Assembly (NCBI RefSeq): GCF_014836325.1
Contig: NZ_JACSQZ010000033.1
Location: forward strand, 1 to 37,714
Direction: 5' to 3'
DNA from: Clostridium gallinarum
GTDB taxonomy: Bacteria > Bacillota > Clostridia > Clostridiales > Clostridiaceae
Length of the DNA stretch: 37,714 bases
The notes under the pieces are model-generated. The model was not told the origin of the DNA, did not search any database, and saw nothing but the letters and a program-made list of their open reading frames with translations. The stretch's first letter is position 1. Each line of letters opens with the position of its first letter. The position numbers and the translations under genes are program-made. Below, piece after piece: positions 34,787 to 37,714 of the stretch.

Positions 34787-34823
34787 CTGACACTATAAAT
34801 TTTTACTAGTTTATAAAACTACT

Positions 34824-34866
34824 AAAAAATGCCGAATATCCTTCAAAAGAATATTCGGCATTTTTT
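34824..34866. terminator. Bidirectional intrinsic terminator
   Basis: AAAAAATGCCGAATAT (34824-34839) and its perfect complement (34851-34866) are flanked by A and T runs, between the HELSH gene (plus) and the histidine kinase gene (minus). Confidence 0.92.
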
Positions 34867-34921
34867 CAGAAATTTTATATTTAACTTTCTATCTTTAATA
34901 TATTATAGATAGAATACTATA

Positions 34922-35941
34922 TTATTCAAATATCATCATTTTATTTATTGGAAATATTATTGATATTTGAGTACCTTTATTAATTTCTGACTCTAAATTA
35001 ATTCCTAATCCAAGTTTTTGTGTTAGCTTTTTACATAGATATAACCCCATTCCTGTAGACTTTCCAAATCTACGTCCATTTTCACCTGTATATCCCTTTT
35101 CAAAAGCTTTAATTACATCTTTTTCATTCATTCCAATTCCATTATCCTCAATATGAAGAATTATATTTTCTCCAATTTTCTTTGTATAGAATTTTATTTT
35201 ATTCTCCATCTTTTTATTATCAATATATTTAATTGAATTAGATATTATTTGATTTAAAATAAATTCTAACCACTTACTATCTGTATACACTATTTTTTCT
35301 ATATCTAAAATTTCAATTTTAACTTTTTTCTCAATTAATATCTTAGAATTTCTTCTTATTACTTTATTTACTACTAACTTTAAATTAAGCTCATTAATAA
35401 TATAGTCTTTTTCTAATGCATTGCTTCTTGCATAAAATAACGCTTGTTCAATATAGCTTTCAACCTTAGTTATTTCTTCTCCTATACTTTTAGTTAATTC
35501 TGATTTATTATTTTCTATTAAGAGCTTACTACTTGCAATTGGGGTCTTTATTTCATGAACCCAAAGCTCAATATATTCCCTATACTCTTTATTGTTTATT
35601 CGTAAGTTAGATATATCGTCTTTCATAGATTTAGTTGTTTCATTAATAATATGATATAAGATTTTACTTTCTAAAAAACTTCCCTCATCTATAACATCAG
35701 AAATCAGATATTTTTTATCTAAATCTTTTAAATTATTAATTAACTCATCATAATATTTTTTTCTATTAAAATAATCATATATATGATAAATTAAAATACC
35801 TATAAAATTTATTAAAAATATAAATATAATAGCATAAAAATCTACTTTTAAAACACCAAGTAAAATTGAAGTAAATATTAATATCAATATACTAATAATT
35901 ATAAATAATATCCTTTCTTTTAAAAAATCTATCATTTTCAT
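34922..35941 (-). CDS. BceS-type intramembrane-sensing histidine kinase
   Basis: The 339-residue kinase has two closely spaced N-terminal membrane helices (about 11-29 and 36-55) with almost no extracellular loop, typical of kinases that get their signal from a Bce transporter. The DHp phospho-acceptor is H129 in WVHEIKTP. ATPase boxes are N (QIISNSIKYI), G1 (DNGIGMNEKD) and G2 (RRFGKSTGMGLYLCKKL). Its start overlaps the response regulator stop by 4 bp (ATGA). It is expected to phosphorylate the adjacent OmpR-type regulator when the BceAB-like transporter meets its peptide. Confidence 0.94.
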   Translation of the reverse strand: MKMIDFLKERILFIIISILILIFTSILLGVLKVDFYAIIFIFLINFIGILIYHIYDYFNRKKYYDELINNLKDLDKKYLISDVIDEGSFLESKILYHIINETTKSMKDDISNLRINNKEYREYIELWVHEIKTPIASSKLLIENNKSELTKSIGEEITKVESYIEQALFYARSNALEKDYIINELNLKLVVNKVIRRNSKILIEKKVKIEILDIEKIVYTDSKWLEFILNQIISNSIKYIDNKKMENKIKFYTKKIGENIILHIEDNGIGMNEKDVIKAFEKGYTGENGRRFGKSTGMGLYLCKKLTQKLGLGINLESEINKGTQISIIFPINKMMIFE

Positions 35942-36612
35942 ATTAATATATAACCTTGCCCTCTTTTAGTTTTTAAAAAATCTACTGCACCTATTTCTTC
36001 TAATTTCTTTCTAAGTCTATTTATATTTACAGTTAGTGTATTATCATCAATAAAATTATCTGACTCCCATAATGACTCTATAATTTCATTTCTAGATACT
36101 ATCTTTTCTTTATTTTTCATAAGTACATATAAAATTTTACTTTCATTTTTACTTAATTCTATTTTATTTATATTATACTCTACTTCACTTTTAGACAAAT
36201 TAAGTTTAAGATTTTTATATTCTAGAATCTCTGACTCTTGATTATTATAAGTTCTCCTTAATAAGGATGATATCCTTGCTAAAAGAATTTGTGTATTATA
36301 AGGTTTTGTTATAAAATCATCAGCTCCTAAATTCATACTCATAAGCTCATCAACTTCACTATCTCTACTAGTTACCACTATTATAGGTACAGAACTTTTC
36401 TTTCTAATTTCTCTACAAATATAATATCCATCAAAATAAGGTAAATTAATATCTAATAAAATCAAATGATATTTTTCCCTTAAAGCTTCATCTATAATAT
36501 GTTCAAAATCCAATGAATATGTAGTCTCATAGCCATATCTATTTAAAAATGTACATAATTCATTTCTTATTTTCTCATCGTCTTCTATAATAAAAATCTT
36601 TTTTGTATCCAT
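35938..36612 (-). CDS. BceR-type OmpR-family response regulator
   Basis: The 224-residue regulator has a receiver domain with the acidic pocket E10-D11-D12, phospho-acceptor D54 (LILLDINLP), switch Thr in VVTSRD and Lys in DDFITKPYN. A C-terminal winged helix (about 130-224) ends KTKRGQGYILI, the OmpR wing. The start is preceded by AGAAGGTGG. It is the first gene of the kinase pair and overlaps it. The probable target is the TTACA-N4-TGTAA site at 33910-33923 upstream of the transporter; I see no such site upstream of this gene itself. Confidence 0.95.
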   Translation of the reverse strand: MDTKKIFIIEDDEKIRNELCTFLNRYGYETTYSLDFEHIIDEALREKYHLILLDINLPYFDGYYICREIRKKSSVPIIVVTSRDSEVDELMSMNLGADDFITKPYNTQILLARISSLLRRTYNNQESEILEYKNLKLNLSKSEVEYNINKIELSKNESKILYVLMKNKEKIVSRNEIIESLWESDNFIDDNTLTVNINRLRKKLEEIGAVDFLKTKRGQGYILI

Positions 36613-36694
36613 TCATCCACCTTCTAAAGCTTTGTTTTATTAAGCTGCATAACCTTCTTATAAAAAATATTATAATAACTTAATTTAGTACGTT

Positions 36695-36826
36695 CTAAGA
36701 ATTTTTATTTATATAGATTTTTAACGCCTTTATAGCAAGTATAAGTACATATATCCCTAACCCTAAAAATGTAACTAAAATTATAATATTTATTATTGAC
36801 CAAATAGATATAAACAACATGTTCAT
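36695..36826 (-). CDS. Small single-helix membrane peptide, 43 residues
   Basis: An ORF from ATG 36826 to TAG 36695, preceded by AAGGAGATGTATT, reads MNMLFISIWSIINIIILVTF, then LGLGIYVLILAIKALKIYINKNS. It is one long hydrophobic stretch with a basic tail inside. The ribosome binding site is strong and the spacing correct. It lies 24 bp downstream of the GNAT gene and 82 bp upstream of the response regulator gene, in the same direction. The function is unknown; it could be a small accessory subunit or a toxin-like peptide. Confidence 0.65.
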   Translation of the reverse strand: MNMLFISIWSIINIIILVTFLGLGIYVLILAIKALKIYINKNS

Positions 36827-36850
36827 AATACATCTCCTTTTTAATTATTT

Positions 36851-37354
36851 TTATAATTCTCTAAAATACATAACCTCAATGGAATCACAAAACTCTTTAG
36901 TTTTATCACTTAAAATAAATCCATGTTTTTCATAGAATTTACGAGCTCTATTATTTTCTTCAAACACCCATAACATTACTTTATTAAATCCCGATTCTTT
37001 TATCTCTTTTAATATATGTTTCATCATAATTGAACCATATCCGTTTCCCCAGTTAGATGCTAAACTATGTATACAAATTATTTCTGCATAATCCTTAAAT
37101 TCATCATCTCTAGATTTATCAAAGTAAGCTATGCAATGTGGATTTCCATCAATAGATAAAATAAATCCATTTCCTATTTTTTCATTAAGTATCATAGTAT
37201 ACATTTCTTTTGCTTTATTAATATCTGTATATTTTTCCATATCTTCGTTTGATATAATCTTACTAAAAGCTTCCTTCCAAGCTTCTGTTTGTATATAAGC
37301 TAGTATATTTTCATCACCTATTTTAACCTTATCTATTTTAATATTATTTTTCAT
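36851..37354 (-). CDS. GNAT-family N-acetyltransferase
   Basis: The 167-residue protein has the GNAT fold. It has a conserved N-terminal strand (VKIGDENILAYIQTEAWKEA), a central IICIHSLASNWGNGYGSIMM with the acetyl-CoA pyrophosphate-binding pattern (WGNGYG), and a C-terminal MLWVFEENNRARKFYEKHGF, which is the classic GNAT end motif. The substrate is unknown. The start at 37354 follows GGGGGAGATAG. The small membrane ORF follows 24 bp later and may be co-transcribed. Confidence 0.93.
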   Translation of the reverse strand: MKNNIKIDKVKIGDENILAYIQTEAWKEAFSKIISNEDMEKYTDINKAKEMYTMILNEKIGNGFILSIDGNPHCIAYFDKSRDDEFKDYAEIICIHSLASNWGNGYGSIMMKHILKEIKESGFNKVMLWVFEENNRARKFYEKHGFILSDKTKEFCDSIEVMYFREL

Positions 37355-37422
37355 TCTATCTCCCCCTATTTAACTTATTAAAATTATACATTAATTCCCA
37401 TATCAAATAAAGTTAATTCATT

Positions 37423-37455
37423 ATCTCCTTAAATATTTTTTTATATTTAGGAGAT
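37423..37455. promoter_or_regulatory. Hairpin of unknown role in the divergent intergenic region
   Basis: ATCTCCTTAAATA (37423-37435) pairs with TATTTAGGAGAT (37444-37455), with one bulge and an 8-nt T-rich loop. It lies between the divergent GNAT gene and the small ORF at 37493. It may be a binding site or a terminator-like structure. Confidence 0.4.
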
Positions 37456-37492
37456 TATAAATATTGATAAGTATCTTAAGGAGGAAATTCAC

Positions 37493-37624
37493 ATGAAAAA
37501 TAAAATTGATAAAACTATCGATAATCCAACATCTCCAAATTATAATGAAAAAGTTAAAAATAAAGCTAATGAAAAAACACCTTATGGAGAAAATGAACCT
37601 TCTCTACGTACTACATATAAATAA
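37493..37624 (+). CDS. Small hydrophilic peptide, 43 residues
   Basis: ATG 37493 follows AAGGAGG with good spacing, and the frame ends at TAA 37622-37624. It reads MKNKIDKTIDNPTSPNYNEK, then a Lys/Asn/Glu-rich segment with KTPYGENEPSLRTTYK at the end. No membrane helix or cysteine is present. The composition is reminiscent of small acidic/basic clostridial proteins, but I cannot name the family. It is followed 13 bp later by copy E of the palindromic element, which could act as its terminator. Confidence 0.65.
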   Translation: MKNKIDKTIDNPTSPNYNEKVKNKANEKTPYGENEPSLRTTYK

Positions 37625-37637
37625 TATTAATCTAAAA

Positions 37638-37709
37638 AAGTGTTAAAGTATCATATCCAGGTTCCGTCGCATACGCTCCAAGTCACCTTGCTATGATACT
37701 TTAACACTT
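37638..37709 (+). repeat. Palindromic intergenic element, copy E
   Basis: The arms AAGTGTTAAAGTATCATA (37638-37655) and its perfect complement (37692-37709) enclose the core CCAGGTTCCGTCGCATACG then CTCCAAGTCACCTTGC. It is almost identical to the reverse complement of copy D across the core. CCAGGT and ACCTTG inside the arms extend the stem with one mismatch. The window ends 5 bp later. Confidence 0.82.
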
Positions 37710-37714
37710 CAAAA

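Overview
This window is AT-rich DNA of the kind found in Clostridium sensu stricto. Genes have strong AGGAGG-type ribosome binding sites, many U-tailed intrinsic terminators, a T-box in front of leuS, and a secreted glycosidase ending in a dockerin. There is no rRNA or other species marker. The galactosidase and hexosaminidase genes fit a gut or host-glycan-degrading Clostridium, but I do not assign a species.

Layout. 1-1370: the end of an unidentified gene, a J-domain protein with a cysteine-rich tail and a small membrane protein. 1369-3870 (minus): a small ORF, a MATE exporter, and a YccF/CoA-binding pair. 3871-5002: a scar with two direct copies of a palindromic repeat, a decayed gene and a loose repeat tail, followed by the leuS promoter and leucine T-box. 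5003-7453: leuS. 7605-11597 (minus): a 1330-residue secreted GH20 enzyme with three F5/8 C-type modules and a dockerin. 11887-15593: housekeeping genes (VTT membrane protein, spermidine-synthase-like protein, HesB-like protein, methionine aminopeptidase, one unknown). 15725-22601 (minus): a galactoside cluster of LacI regulator, GH36 alpha-galactosidase, GPH sugar symporter and GH42 beta-galactosidase, with LacI-type operators that share a core. 22944-26171 (minus): a three-gene operon of helical-repeat protein, MoxR-like AAA+ ATPase and DUF2201/VWA protein. 26357-27920: a MITE-like element, a rhomboid-like membrane protein with a zinc-ribbon tail, and its TetR regulator. 28131-30812: cell-wall amidase, SurE and a luciferase-like flavin oxidoreductase. 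31074-36612: a Bce-type peptide-antibiotic resistance and sensing module (BceAB-like transporter, BceRS-like two-component system) with a HELSH membrane metalloprotease gene between the two halves. 36695-37624: a small membrane peptide, a GNAT acetyltransferase and a small hydrophilic peptide.

How they work together. GH20 probably trims N-acetylhexosamine-containing glycans outside the cell. The GPH symporter would import galactosides, which cytoplasmic GH42 and GH36 would hydrolyse under control of the local LacI protein. The Bce module would sense antimicrobial peptides through its transporter and switch on bceAB through a TTACA-N4-TGTAA site found upstream of bceA.

The least explained material is (i) a family of about 70-bp intergenic palindromes (3940, 4109, 22850, 30889, 37638) with a conserved asymmetric core but different stems, one copy having its core inverted relative to its flank, (ii) the frameshifted gene relic at 4307-4598 beside those repeats, and (iii) the repeat-protein/MoxR/VWA operon.
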